Made by a program: the position numbers and the translations under genes
Origin: Desulfofundulus thermosubterraneus DSM 16057
Lineage (GTDB): Bacteria; Bacillota; Desulfotomaculia; Desulfotomaculales; Desulfovirgulaceae
Length of the DNA: 64,000 nucleotides
Assembly (NCBI RefSeq): GCF_900142025.1
Contig: NZ_FQZM01000006.1
Coordinates: 39,915-103,914, forward strand
Direction of reading: 5' to 3'
Notes under the pieces: model-generated
Seen by the model: the letters and a program-made list of their open reading frames with translations, nothing else
The model's database searches: none
What the model was told of the DNA's origin: nothing
In this document: positions 1 to 9,185 of the stretch, in pieces
How positions within the stretch are numbered: the first letter of the stretch is position 1
How the letters are laid out: the number at the start of each line of letters is the position of its first letter

Positions 1-1131
1 GTTGATACTTTTCCCATTATGGCAGTACCCTTTTTCATGATTGCCGGTAATTTGATGGAGAAAGGCGGTATTTCCCGCCGTCTGATTAATTTTGCCAGCA
101 AGCTGGTGGGTTCCCTCCCCGGCGGCCTGGGGATGGTAACTATTCTGGCTTCGATGTTCTTTGCAGCCATTTCCGGTTCCGGTCCGGCTACGGTGGCGGC
201 AATTGGTTCCATTATGATTCCAGCCATGATTAAGGCAAAGTATGATGAGGGTTTTGCTACCGCCGTTCAGGCTACATCTGGTTATATTGGCGTCATTATA
301 CCACCCAGCATTCCCATGGTAACGTTTGGAGTAGTGACAGGTGTTTCGATTGGTTCTTTGTTCTTGGCGGGGTTTTTGCCGGGTATTTTAATTGGTTTGT
401 GCTTAATGGCTGTTACCTACGTGGTGGCAAAAAGAAATGGCTATGTCGAAAGGCAAACAGTATCGTTAAAAGAACTGCTCGTTGCTTTTAAAGAGGCGGC
501 TCTTGCGCTGTTAATGCCGGTCATAATTTTGGGCGGCATTTACGGGGGTGTGTTTACGCCTACAGAGGCGGCAAACGTGGCGGTAGTTTACGCCATTATT
601 GTTGGCGTGTTTGTTTATAAAGAACTCACCTGGAAGGAAGTTTTTCAAATCATTTCCCGTTCATCCATTAGCTCGGCCATAGTGCTGTTAATAATTTCCA
701 CCGCGGCCGTCTTTGGCTTGATTTTGACCCGTGAGATGATCCCCAACCAGGTAGCCAGTATGATGCTTGAGATTGCCGGGAACAAGTATGTTTTGTTGTT
801 GTTAATTAATATAATGTTGCTGATTGTTGGTACCTTTATGGAAACCAACGCGGCGATAATTATTTTGGCGCCCATCTTCTACCCGGTAGTTGTCCAAATG
901 GGAATTGATCCCATCCACTTCGGTTTGCTAATGGTGGTAAACCTGGCCATTGGTATGATTACACCGCCCCTGGGTGTGAACCTGTTTGTTGCTTCCAGTA
1001 TGACCAAGTTGCCCATTGAAAGAATAGTGAAGGCGAACTGGGGCTTCTTAATTGCTTCTCTAATCGCTTTACTGCTCATTACCTACTTCCCTTCCATCAG
1101 TCTGCTCTTACCAAAGATCTTTATGAAGTAG
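1..1131 (+). CDS. dctM: TRAP transporter large permease, DctM family (5' partial)
   Basis: This is the membrane subunit of a tripartite ATP-independent periplasmic (TRAP) transporter, which imports organic or sugar acids using an ion gradient and a solute-binding protein. The frame is open from the first base, so the true start lies upstream; about 376 residues are present of the roughly 425 usual. The sequence is a run of hydrophobic segments, with the family motif PFFMIAGNLME near the beginning, GSGPATVAAIGS, a PPSIPM loop and TPPLGVNLFV near the end. The small permease and binding protein should lie upstream. It is first in a run of catabolic genes in the same direction, which suggests that it imports their substrate. 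Confidence 0.93.
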   Translation, partial: VDTFPIMAVPFFMIAGNLMEKGGISRRLINFASKLVGSLPGGLGMVTILASMFFAAISGSGPATVAAIGSIMIPAMIKAKYDEGFATAVQATSGYIGVIIPPSIPMVTFGVVTGVSIGSLFLAGFLPGILIGLCLMAVTYVVAKRNGYVERQTVSLKELLVAFKEAALALLMPVIILGGIYGGVFTPTEAANVAVVYAIIVGVFVYKELTWKEVFQIISRSSISSAIVLLIISTAAVFGLILTREMIPNQVASMMLEIAGNKYVLLLLINIMLLIVGTFMETNAAIIILAPIFYPVVVQMGIDPIHFGLLMVVNLAIGMITPPLGVNLFVASSMTKLPIERIVKANWGFLIASLIALLLITYFPSISLLLPKIFMK

Positions 1132-1177
1132 GCATAATAGGCATTATGAAGTAGTCGAGATGAAAGAAGGAAGGCCT

Positions 1178-2581
1178 ATGCATAGCAACGTTGAGCTATT
1201 CCTGCGCGCACTGCGCCAACATTTCCGGGTTGACCAGATAGTGGTAAACAATGAGGCGCTCTATCTCTATAGTTATGACAGTTCCCCATATTCTGGTCAA
1301 CCCGCCGCCGTTTTTTTTCCTGAAAGCACCCGGGATGTAGCCGTTTTTTTCACTCTGGCTGCAAAGTTCAAAGTAGAAACGCTGCCCCGGGGTGCAGGGA
1401 CCAACTTGAGCGGCGGAACTGTCCCCCAGCGGGGACAGGCTGTTCTTTGCCTGACCCGCATGCGGCGCATTCTGGCCGTTGATTGGGAGCGGGAGTATGC
1501 CGTTGTCGAGCCGGGGGTAACCAACCTGGAGTTACAAAAGGCTGTTGAGGCCGGGGGCTATATGTTTGCGCCCGACCCGGCCAGTATGAACGTGGCAACC
1601 ATTGGCGGTAATGTGGCCGAAAATGCCGGCGGCATGCGGTGTGTTAAATATGGCGTCACCCGTGATCATGTCCTGGGTCTGGAACTGGTTACACCTGAAG
1701 GCAAGGTACTCCGCTTGGGCAAGCTGGCGCAGTTAGACGGTGGGTATGCCATTAACAGCTGGGTAAATGATGCGAACCTGGTAGACCTGATAGTTGGTTC
1801 GGAAGGAACGCTGGGTGTGGTGACCCAAATTATGGTCAAGCTGGTTAGAAAACCAGTAGCCTGCAAAACCCTGCTGTGCAGTTTTAATGATCTCCGGCAG
1901 GCAGGAGAGGCGGTAAGTGAGATAATTAAGGCCGGGATTGTGCCCACCGCCATGGAAATAATTGACCAGAAGCTTACCCACGCCATTGATGACTTTGTAG
2001 GCCTGGGTCTGCCGCGGGATACTCGGGCCCTGCTCCTGATTGAACTGGACGGGTGGGAGGAAGAAGACTTAAACGCCCAAATGGACCGGGTAATGCTGAT
2101 ATTACGTTCCATTGGAGTGACGAGGGTTGATGTGGCCACAGACAGTAAAGAAAGGGAACAAATATGGCTTGCGCGGCGTTCAGTAAACGGGGCACTGGGC
2201 CGAATTAAGCCCTATTACGTGGTCCAGGATATTACCGTGCCGCGCCATAAAGTAGCGGCCATGATTAAAAAGGTAGAAGAGATTGGGCAAAAACACGGGG
2301 TTACCATTGGCCTTTTGGCCCACGCAGGGGATGGCAACTTGCATCCGCACCTGCTTTACAGCGACCGGGAGCGGGAAATGCCGCAAGTTGAGGCGGCAGC
2401 GGAAGAGATTTTTAAGGCGGCAGTTGAGTTGGGAGGAACCCTTTCGGGTGAACACGGAATCGGCATGGAAAAACGTCCCTATCTCAAGCTGGTATTTAAG
2501 CCGGCTGAACTGGAATTCTTAAAGGCAATTAAAGAGGCATTTGACCCGTCCTGGTTGTTAAACCTGGAGAAAGCAATTTAA
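1178..2581 (+). CDS. glcD: FAD-binding hydroxyacid dehydrogenase subunit, GlcD type
   Basis: This is an FAD-linked oxidase of the glycolate/D-lactate dehydrogenase family, which oxidises 2-hydroxyacids to 2-oxoacids. The N-terminal half is an FAD_binding_4 domain with PRGAGTNLSGG and NVATIGGNVAENAGG. The C-terminal half is FAD-oxidase_C with HAGDGNLHPH and SGEHGIG, the usual active-site and flavin loops. Its 467 residues are normal for GlcD. I chose the ATG at 1178 because AGGAAGG lies just upstream; an ATG at 1160 in the same frame has no ribosome site. It is followed directly by GlcE-like and GlcF-like subunits, so a three-part membrane-associated enzyme is likely. The exact substrate cannot be read from the sequence. 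Confidence 0.93.
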   Translation: MHSNVELFLRALRQHFRVDQIVVNNEALYLYSYDSSPYSGQPAAVFFPESTRDVAVFFTLAAKFKVETLPRGAGTNLSGGTVPQRGQAVLCLTRMRRILAVDWEREYAVVEPGVTNLELQKAVEAGGYMFAPDPASMNVATIGGNVAENAGGMRCVKYGVTRDHVLGLELVTPEGKVLRLGKLAQLDGGYAINSWVNDANLVDLIVGSEGTLGVVTQIMVKLVRKPVACKTLLCSFNDLRQAGEAVSEIIKAGIVPTAMEIIDQKLTHAIDDFVGLGLPRDTRALLLIELDGWEEEDLNAQMDRVMLILRSIGVTRVDVATDSKEREQIWLARRSVNGALGRIKPYYVVQDITVPRHKVAAMIKKVEEIGQKHGVTIGLLAHAGDGNLHPHLLYSDREREMPQVEAAAEEIFKAAVELGGTLSGEHGIGMEKRPYLKLVFKPAELEFLKAIKEAFDPSWLLNLEKAI

Positions 2582-2602
2582 ACGCAATTGCAGGTGAAAG
2601 TA

Positions 2603-3685
2603 ATGAAGGCAACCGGCATCATGGCGCGGGAATTTAACCTATCTAGCGGCCTGGAAGTGGCCGTTTATTACCCGCAGCATGAAAAAGAGTTGCGGGAACT
2701 AATTAAGTTGGCCGAAACTTCCGGGCGTAAAATTTGCCCCGTGGGCAATTTGACCAGGTTAACAAGATACATCTCACCCGAAAAATTTAAGCATGACCGG
2801 TATATGCTGGTCAGCATGAGTAACTTTAACCGCATTATAAGCTATATCCCGGAGAATATGGCTTTAACTGCCGAAGCCGGTGTAACTTTAGGTCAAATAT
2901 TAGAGTTAACGGGGCCACAAGGGCAGTTTTGTCCTGCTTTATTGTTTTTGCCGGTACAGGCTACGCTGGCTGGTACGGTGGCTTCTAACCAGAGGCACTT
3001 GCTCGAGCACGCCTATGGTAGCATTGCCAATTACATGGGCGGGGTAGAGCTAATTTCAACCTTTGGGGTGCTCAATTTTGGCGGAGCCAATGTTAAAAAC
3101 GTAACCGGTTATGAGGTTAGCCGCTTTTTGGCCGGTTCCAGAGGCATGTATGGATTTATTAGCAAGGTAACGCTTTTTTTAAAGCCGGTTCCTGATGAGA
3201 TGGCTTATATTCTTTGGAAGGTTCCCTATATGCAAGCTATCTTCAGCAAAATGGCAGAACTCAAGCGGGTGCTGTACTCTCTTAAAGGGTGTTGGGTCTG
3301 GCCGGATGCGAATCAATTATATAATGTACTATTTGCCCTCTTTGGTACCCCAGGCCAGGTCCAAAAAGAGCAGGGGCAAATTAGACAAGCTTTGGGACCA
3401 GATGTCTTTCCCATTGCGGCACCAGAAATTCAAGCGGAATTGTTTTCTCTAAACGAAAAGAAACACCAGGCCAAGGTAATTGTTTGGGATAAACAGCAAA
3501 TAACTAACTTCGTTAACCGGCGTGATTTTGTTTTATATGACTACCTGAGCGGGGAACTATTTACCCGCAGCGTTCCCGGTGAAACAGTTGGGGTTACGTT
3601 TGATGATCCAATTACCCTGGTCCGCAAGCTAAAAGTCACATTGGACCCGGCGCAAGTATTTATTGGAGATGAGTTCTATGCTTGA
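2603..3685 (+). CDS. glcE: FAD-binding subunit of hydroxyacid dehydrogenase, GlcE type
   Basis: This is a second, shorter FAD_binding_4 protein of about 360 residues, matching GlcE. It shows the FAD-domain pattern around NMALTAEAGVTLGQILE and the stretch NFGGANVKNVTGYEVSRFL that is typical of GlcE. I prefer the ATG at 2603, which has AGGTG six bases upstream; TTG at 2588 and GTG at 2594 are in frame but lack spacing. The gene sits 21 bases after glcD, and its stop overlaps the start of the Fe-S subunit, so translation is probably coupled. Catalysis is expected in GlcD, with GlcE supporting flavin binding or electron transfer. Confidence 0.88.
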   Translation: MKATGIMAREFNLSSGLEVAVYYPQHEKELRELIKLAETSGRKICPVGNLTRLTRYISPEKFKHDRYMLVSMSNFNRIISYIPENMALTAEAGVTLGQILELTGPQGQFCPALLFLPVQATLAGTVASNQRHLLEHAYGSIANYMGGVELISTFGVLNFGGANVKNVTGYEVSRFLAGSRGMYGFISKVTLFLKPVPDEMAYILWKVPYMQAIFSKMAELKRVLYSLKGCWVWPDANQLYNVLFALFGTPGQVQKEQGQIRQALGPDVFPIAAPEIQAELFSLNEKKHQAKVIVWDKQQITNFVNRRDFVLYDYLSGELFTRSVPGETVGVTFDDPITLVRKLKVTLDPAQVFIGDEFYA

Positions 3686-4907
3686 GAAGGAGCAGGTTTA
3701 CAAGGAATTGTTACGTTGTAACAAGTGCGGGGGGTGCCAGGTTATTTGTCCCACCTATAAAGCTACTTATTATGAAGGAAATGTGGCCCGGGGGCGCCTT
3801 TTTTTGGTACGCAAATACCTTGAGAATGGTGAGCAGGCTTTATTGAAAACGCCAGAGATTGTCCAGGTCTTGGAGCAGTGCTTGTTATGTGAAAGTTGTA
3901 CGAAAGTGTGTCCATCCGGGGTTCGCACGGCAGAGGTGGTTTTGCACTACCGCCAGCAGCTATTAGAAATCAAGGGGTCAAAAAACAAATGGAAGGAAAG
4001 ACTTTATCGCCTTGCCTTTTTAAACAAAGCATTTATACCCCTGGCTGCTAAGCTGGCCTACTACTATCAAAAATATGGTATGATACCTGACCCCTACCAG
4101 CTAAGGTCATTTTTAAGCCAGTATCTTGATGGTCAGGTGTTGAGGGATAATCCCGGAACGGGCATAACACTGCCTGCCACGGGACAGCGTAAATACAAAG
4201 TTACTTTCTTTGTGGGCTGTGCCAGTAATACTTTTTACCACGGGGCAGCCCTGGTGGCTATCAATTTGCTTCGCCGCTGGGCTGACGTAACCCTGCTGGA
4301 CAATTACTGCTGTGGGGCACCGCTTTTAAGTTTGGGTGCTGTAGACGGCTTTCGGGAGGTGGCAAACCGCAATTTGGAGCTCATTAGCCGGGAGCAAACT
4401 GATTTTATTGTCACCGACTGTTCCACCTGTGCCAGCGTTTTAAAGCAGTACCCCGCAAGGTTGGGTGTTGCCGCACCGGCCCTGACAAAGCTCAGGGACC
4501 TAGTGGAAATCTTGATCCAGGAGCGGGAGCACCTGTCCCAAGTTAAAGGCCGTGGGAGACAAAAGTTTACTTTTCATTATCCCTGTCATCTGGCCAGAGG
4601 GCAAAACCTGAAGGAGCCAACCCAAAAACTGCTCGACGACTTATTTGGTTCATCCTACCAGCCTCACCTGGAGGATGATAGCTGTTGCGGTGGGGCAGGC
4701 ACTTTCGGCATCTTACACCGTGATCTTGCGCAAAAGATCACGGCAGCCAAGCTGGCCAATATCCAGAACAGCGGGGCAGCGCAGGTTGTTACTTCTTGCC
4801 CGGCCTGCTTAATGCAGTTAGGTGCCGTGGTCAAAAGGTTAGCCCTGCCGCTGGTGGTAAAACCTTTAGCCGTATTTTTAGAGGAAGCAATGGGGGAGAG
4901 CAGATGA
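3678..4907 (+). CDS. glcF: Fe-S subunit of hydroxyacid dehydrogenase, GlcF type
   Basis: This is the electron-transfer subunit of the GlcDEF-like enzyme. Two [4Fe-4S] motifs lie near the N-terminus (CNKCGGCQVICP and CLLCESCTKVCPSG). Two CCG-type cysteine-rich domains follow, ending in NYCCGAPLL and DSCCGGAGTF. This is the layout of GlcF and of heterodisulfide-reductase-like subunits, which pass electrons to a quinone or another carrier. It has 409 residues. The ATG at 3678 overlaps the glcE stop by eight bases, with GGAG nine bases upstream; ATG 3669 and TTG 3663 are possible but less well placed. It ends in an ATGA overlap with the next gene. Confidence 0.92.
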   Translation: MLEKEQVYKELLRCNKCGGCQVICPTYKATYYEGNVARGRLFLVRKYLENGEQALLKTPEIVQVLEQCLLCESCTKVCPSGVRTAEVVLHYRQQLLEIKGSKNKWKERLYRLAFLNKAFIPLAAKLAYYYQKYGMIPDPYQLRSFLSQYLDGQVLRDNPGTGITLPATGQRKYKVTFFVGCASNTFYHGAALVAINLLRRWADVTLLDNYCCGAPLLSLGAVDGFREVANRNLELISREQTDFIVTDCSTCASVLKQYPARLGVAAPALTKLRDLVEILIQEREHLSQVKGRGRQKFTFHYPCHLARGQNLKEPTQKLLDDLFGSSYQPHLEDDSCCGGAGTFGILHRDLAQKITAAKLANIQNSGAAQVVTSCPACLMQLGAVVKRLALPLVVKPLAVFLEEAMGESR

Positions 4908-6148
4908 AGCTTATCTTTTACCGCGTGCAGGATTTAGAGGTGCCGTCCAGTTTATCGCCTGAGGAGATACGGACAAAAATTAGCCAGGGCCTAAAACAGT
5001 ACTTCGGGCAGCAAAATTTTGCAGGCAAAAAAATTGGCATTTTAGTAGGGAGCAGAGGGATTCGTAACCTGGCCCTCATTGTAACCGAAACCGTTAAGTA
5101 CTTTCAAAATAAGGGGGCCAGGGTGTATCTCATACCGGCTATGGGCAGCCACGGCGGGGCTACATCCCAGGGCCAGAGGCAACTGGTAGAACAATACGGG
5201 GTAACAGAAGCTACTACGGAGGCACAGTTCCTTTCCTCCATGGAAGTGGAGTGTCTTGAGGAAATTGACGGTTTCCCGGTCTATGCAGCCAGGGATGCCC
5301 TGGCCATGGATGGACTGGTGGCGATAAATAGAATCAAGCCGCATACTGATTATCATGCCCGGCACGAAAGCGGCCTGGTTAAAATGCTGGCCATTGGATT
5401 GGGCAAGCAAAAAGGTGCAGAGACCATACACCAGTATGGTCTGCATGGTTTGACCGAACTAATTCCTTTAGCGGCTAAAGTGATCTGGGAGAAGCTACCC
5501 GTGTTGGGCGGTATCGCCATTGTGGAAAATAAGCTCGATCAGACGGCACTGGTGGAAGTAGTGCCCCGGGAAACATTTTTTGACCGCGACGCAGAATTAT
5601 TGTCTTGCGCCCGCCAAATGATGCCCAGGTTGCCCGTGGCGGACCTGGATGTGCTGGTGGTCCGGGAAATGGGCAAAAACATAAGCGGTGTGGGCATTGA
5701 TCCCAATGTCACCGGTCGTTTCCGGATTGCTGAGTACGGTGAAAAAACCGGGTTGGCCCGCAGAATTGTTGTTCTTGACCTTACCGATGCCAGCGGCGGT
5801 AACGCTTTAGGTATGGGTATTGCCGATGTTGTAACAGAGAGATTTTACCAAAAGATTGACCTGAAGAAAACATACATAAATACCATCACTTCTACCTTCC
5901 TGGAGCGGGCTTTTATACCCATTGTGGCACCTGATGATCAAGAAGCTATTAAAATTGCCATTGAAACCTGCGGGCGTTATGTGGACCCCGGGCAAGTGCG
6001 CATGGTGGTAATTAAAAATACCTTGGAACTCAAAGAATTTTACATTAGCGAGGCTTTGCGGCCAGAGTTGCCGGAAGGTTATAACATTGTGGAAGGACCG
6101 CTTGCACACGTGTTTGATGCGGATGGGAATTTGCTTCTTGCGTTTTAA
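4904..6148 (+). CDS. LarA-like (DUF2088) protein, possible nickel-dependent hydroxyacid racemase/epimerase
   Basis: This 414-residue protein belongs to the LarA/DUF2088 superfamily. Characterised LarA enzymes use a nickel-pincer cofactor to racemise or epimerise 2-hydroxyacids. Visible features are the N-terminal MGSHGGAT motif (around residue 80, where LarA has a conserved His) and a His-rich segment at residues 147-154 followed by KMLAIGLGKQKG. It lacks obvious membrane segments. The ATG at 4904 overlaps the glcF stop and follows GGGGGAGAG. Placed between a hydroxyacid dehydrogenase and a sugar-acid dehydratase, it may convert a hydroxyacid to the stereoisomer the cluster uses; that role is inference. 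No larB, larC or larE cofactor genes are in the window. Confidence 0.8.
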   Translation: MKLIFYRVQDLEVPSSLSPEEIRTKISQGLKQYFGQQNFAGKKIGILVGSRGIRNLALIVTETVKYFQNKGARVYLIPAMGSHGGATSQGQRQLVEQYGVTEATTEAQFLSSMEVECLEEIDGFPVYAARDALAMDGLVAINRIKPHTDYHARHESGLVKMLAIGLGKQKGAETIHQYGLHGLTELIPLAAKVIWEKLPVLGGIAIVENKLDQTALVEVVPRETFFDRDAELLSCARQMMPRLPVADLDVLVVREMGKNISGVGIDPNVTGRFRIAEYGEKTGLARRIVVLDLTDASGGNALGMGIADVVTERFYQKIDLKKTYINTITSTFLERAFIPIVAPDDQEAIKIAIETCGRYVDPGQVRMVVIKNTLELKEFYISEALRPELPEGYNIVEGPLAHVFDADGNLLLAF

Positions 6149-6187
6149 TTTACTACTTTGAATTTGTTGCCCTGGAGGGTTGGCAAG

Positions 6188-7906
6188 ATGGAACTTAAAA
6201 GTCAAATGTTGCGGCAGGTTAATTTTCAAGGTGATGGCCTGCGCATGGGCACGCTCTGGGATGAAAAAGACCTGGCTAAACCCCAGATCTTAATCGATAG
6301 CGCCTTTGGGGATAGCCATCCCGGCAGCAAGCACTTAGATAAGCTGGTGGAAGCGGCCAGGATCAGTGTTTACGAGCATCAAGGTAAGCCAATTTGTTAT
6401 ACAGTTACAGATATTTGCGACGGCATGGCCATGGCCCATGACGGCATGAATTACTCCCTGGTTTCCCGGGACATCATGGCTTACATGTATGAAATTCACG
6501 CTCTGGCCACCCCTATTGACGGAGCCATTTTTATAGCCAGCTGCGATAAATCCATTCCGGCGCAGTTGATGGCCATGCTGCGGGTTAATATGCCGGCCAT
6601 ACAGGTGCCCGGCGGTTCCATGTTGAGCGGTCCTGACTATATGTCGTCTGAAATCCTGTACGGCTGCGGTGACCAGGTTCTTACAGGCAAAATGGGATTA
6701 AAGGAACTGGGATATTACACCCGTAACTGCTGTCCAAGCGCCGGAGCATGCCAGTTTATGGGGACAGCCAGCACCATGCAGTGTATGAGTGAAGCGATGG
6801 GGTTGGCCCTGCCCGGTAATGCCCTGGTTCCCGCCTATTCTAATCTGATTGTGCGGTATGCCCGGCAGGCTGGCCGCCAATTAATGGAACTGGTCAGGCA
6901 GAACTTGCGGCCGCGGGACATTGTAACTCATAAAAATATTGAAAATGCCATTATTGTGCACGCGGCCATCTCGGGATCCACCAATGCTTTGCTGCATCTA
7001 CCGGCCATAGCAAAAGAAGCGGGCATTAAAATTGACCCCGATTTATTTGACCGGCTTAACCGGAAAATTCCTGTTCTGGTTAGTTTAAAAACCGGTGGCC
7101 AGTGGCCAACCGAGCTGTTCTGGTATGCCGGCGGTGTTCCCGCCATCATGCGTGAATTAAAGGATTTCTTGCACCTCGATGCCTTGACCGTAACCGGCAA
7201 GACGGTGGGGGAAAACTTGCGTGAACTGGAAAAAAGCGGCTTTTTTACCGAAATAAATAGTTACCTGATAAACTATAATTTAACTCCCGACGCTATAATA
7301 AAAACCTGTAACAATCCGGTAAAACCGCAGGGCAACATAGTTATTTTGAAAGGCAACCTGGCTCCCGCAGGAGCGGTAGTTAAGACCTCAGGGCTGGCGC
7401 CGGAAATGTACTGTTTTACGGGCCGGGCCCGGGTTTTCAACAGCGAAGAAGACGCTGTTGCCGCCCTGCTGGCCGATCAAATTGTCCCAGGAGATGTTAT
7501 CATCATCCGGTTTGAAGGGCCTCAGGGATCCGGCATGCCTGAGATGCTGCGGATGACGGAGGCGTTGTATACCAGACCTGAATTAGCGCAGCAGGTTTTG
7601 CTCATCACCGATGGGCGTTTTTCGGGTGCTACCCGCGGTCCTGCTGTGGGGCATGTAACGCCGGAAGCTTATACAGGTGGCCCCCTGGCTTATGTCAAAG
7701 ATGGTGATTTAATCCGCATGGATATACCTGCCCGTAGATTAGACGTAATTGGTACTGAAGGACAGGTAAAAGACCCGGCGGAAATCGAGGCCGTTTTAGT
7801 AGAACGAAGCAAAAATGCTGTGCTGCCGCAAAAAGAAAGCACGGGTGTTTTGAGTTTATACCGCCGCCTGGCAACATCGGTGGCCGGGGGGGCAACCATC
7901 GGGTAA
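6188..7906 (+). CDS. IlvD/Edd-family dehydratase (dihydroxy-acid or sugar-acid dehydratase)
   Basis: This enzyme removes water from dihydroxy-acids or aldonic acids with an Fe-S cluster. Likely cluster cysteines are Cys77 (DICDGM), Cys119 (CDKSIPAQLM) and Cys188 (CCPSAGACQFMGTAS). The C-terminal domain has DGRFSGATRGPAVGH. It has 572 residues, the usual length. The start at 6188 has GGAGGG eight bases upstream. Sequence alone does not separate branched-chain dihydroxy-acid dehydratase (ilvD) from sugar-acid dehydratases. The neighbours (TRAP permease, hydroxyacid dehydrogenase, tetronate kinase and PdxA) favour a catabolic sugar-acid role, and no other ilv genes are near. Confidence 0.88.
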   Translation: MELKSQMLRQVNFQGDGLRMGTLWDEKDLAKPQILIDSAFGDSHPGSKHLDKLVEAARISVYEHQGKPICYTVTDICDGMAMAHDGMNYSLVSRDIMAYMYEIHALATPIDGAIFIASCDKSIPAQLMAMLRVNMPAIQVPGGSMLSGPDYMSSEILYGCGDQVLTGKMGLKELGYYTRNCCPSAGACQFMGTASTMQCMSEAMGLALPGNALVPAYSNLIVRYARQAGRQLMELVRQNLRPRDIVTHKNIENAIIVHAAISGSTNALLHLPAIAKEAGIKIDPDLFDRLNRKIPVLVSLKTGGQWPTELFWYAGGVPAIMRELKDFLHLDALTVTGKTVGENLRELEKSGFFTEINSYLINYNLTPDAIIKTCNNPVKPQGNIVILKGNLAPAGAVVKTSGLAPEMYCFTGRARVFNSEEDAVAALLADQIVPGDVIIIRFEGPQGSGMPEMLRMTEALYTRPELAQQVLLITDGRFSGATRGPAVGHVTPEAYTGGPLAYVKDGDLIRMDIPARRLDVIGTEGQVKDPAEIEAVLVERSKNAVLPQKESTGVLSLYRRLATSVAGGATIG

Positions 7907-7925
7907 AGATAAGGGGAGAGAAGAT

Positions 7926-9185
7926 TTGTACGAGGTAATCGTAATAGCCGATGATTTTACAGGCGCCAACGATAGTGGAGCCCAGCTTGTAAAGCACGGT
8001 TACCTTACAGTTACGGTAATGGATAAGGACGATATACAAAGGTACGAAGGTGTAGCAGACGCATTGGTAATAGATACCGAAACCAGGAACATTCCTGCTC
8101 TGGATGCCTACGAAAAACTTAAAGAGGTTTCCAGGGTGGTAAAAGAATATAAAGCGGCCATAGTGTATAAAAAAATTGATTCCACTTTAAGAGGCAATAT
8201 CGGTATAGAGCTCAACGCTCTTAGAGAGGTTTTTGAGCCGGAATTCACCGTATTTGCTCCGGCCTTTCCTAAAAACGACCGTACCACGCAAGAAGGCATT
8301 CATTTTTTGAGGGGCATCCCGGTAGATAAAACTGAACTGGCCAGGGACCCGAGAGCTCCCATTGTCACTTCAAACATAAGGGAATTTCTGGAAAACGAGC
8401 TGCGTGTCAAAGTCAGGCATGTGACTTTAAAGGAAATACGGCGGAACCTGGAAGCGGTTCTGCTAAGAGAACTCAAAGATGGCGATACTTTTTCTTTCGA
8501 TACGGTGAGCGATGATGATCTGAAAAAGATAGCAAGGGGTGTGTTGAATTTAAATAGAAGAACGCTATGGGTGGGTTCAGCCGGTTTAGCGGAAGCCCTG
8601 ATAGATTGTCTTAAGGATAAATCAAGGATTGACCCGGTTTTAGTTATAGCAGGAAGTGTCAGCCGGGTCACCCGGATGCAGATTTATAAAGCTCTGGAAG
8701 ATAGCAGCACTGAGCTAGTGAAAGTGGATGTAAAGAAATCCCTGATCTCTCCCGCCCGGGAAATAGAACGAGTTCGGAGTTTGTGTTTGGAGTTTATGAG
8801 TTATGGAAGAAATGTGGTAATTGCTTCGGCGCCCGATGAGGATTCCATAAAAGAGGCGCTGGAAGCGGGGCGGCAAAAAGGGCTTTCCCCGCAAATTACC
8901 AGCGAAGCAATTTCCGAAGTCCTGGGAGATATCGCCCTTTCAATAGTCAGCCTGAAGAAACCGGCTGGCATGGTTTTAACGGGTGGGGATACGGCTTTTC
9001 ATGTTGTTAAAAAACTTTCAGCTGGTGGGTGCAGGATAGATTCGGAAATTGAACCAGGACTACCGGAACTGCTGTTGATGGGAGGGCCCTTCCATGGGCT
9101 TAAGTTAATCACGAAAGCCGGAGCTTTCGGGAGCAGGGATTCCATATTAAACGCAATGCGATTTTTGAGAGGAGAAGGAAAATGA
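7926..9185 (+). CDS. Four-carbon acid-sugar kinase family protein (DUF1537; DtnK/OtnK-like)
   Basis: This is an ATP-dependent kinase of the OtnK/DtnK/DenK family, which phosphorylates D-threonate, D-erythronate or 3-oxo-tetronate at C4. The N-terminal substrate domain begins with IADDFTGANDSGAQLVKHG and contains YKKIDSTLRGNIG. The C-terminal nucleotide domain has VLTGGDTAFHVV. It has 419 residues. The start is TTG 7926 with AGGGGAG seven bases upstream; no better ATG exists. Its stop overlaps the ATG of the pdxA-like gene. Kinase plus PdxA2 is the known pair for tetronate breakdown to dihydroxyacetone phosphate. The gene is visibly richer in A/T codons than the genes around it, which may mean separate acquisition. 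Confidence 0.88.
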   Translation: MYEVIVIADDFTGANDSGAQLVKHGYLTVTVMDKDDIQRYEGVADALVIDTETRNIPALDAYEKLKEVSRVVKEYKAAIVYKKIDSTLRGNIGIELNALREVFEPEFTVFAPAFPKNDRTTQEGIHFLRGIPVDKTELARDPRAPIVTSNIREFLENELRVKVRHVTLKEIRRNLEAVLLRELKDGDTFSFDTVSDDDLKKIARGVLNLNRRTLWVGSAGLAEALIDCLKDKSRIDPVLVIAGSVSRVTRMQIYKALEDSSTELVKVDVKKSLISPAREIERVRSLCLEFMSYGRNVVIASAPDEDSIKEALEAGRQKGLSPQITSEAISEVLGDIALSIVSLKKPAGMVLTGGDTAFHVVKKLSAGGCRIDSEIEPGLPELLLMGGPFHGLKLITKAGAFGSRDSILNAMRFLRGEGK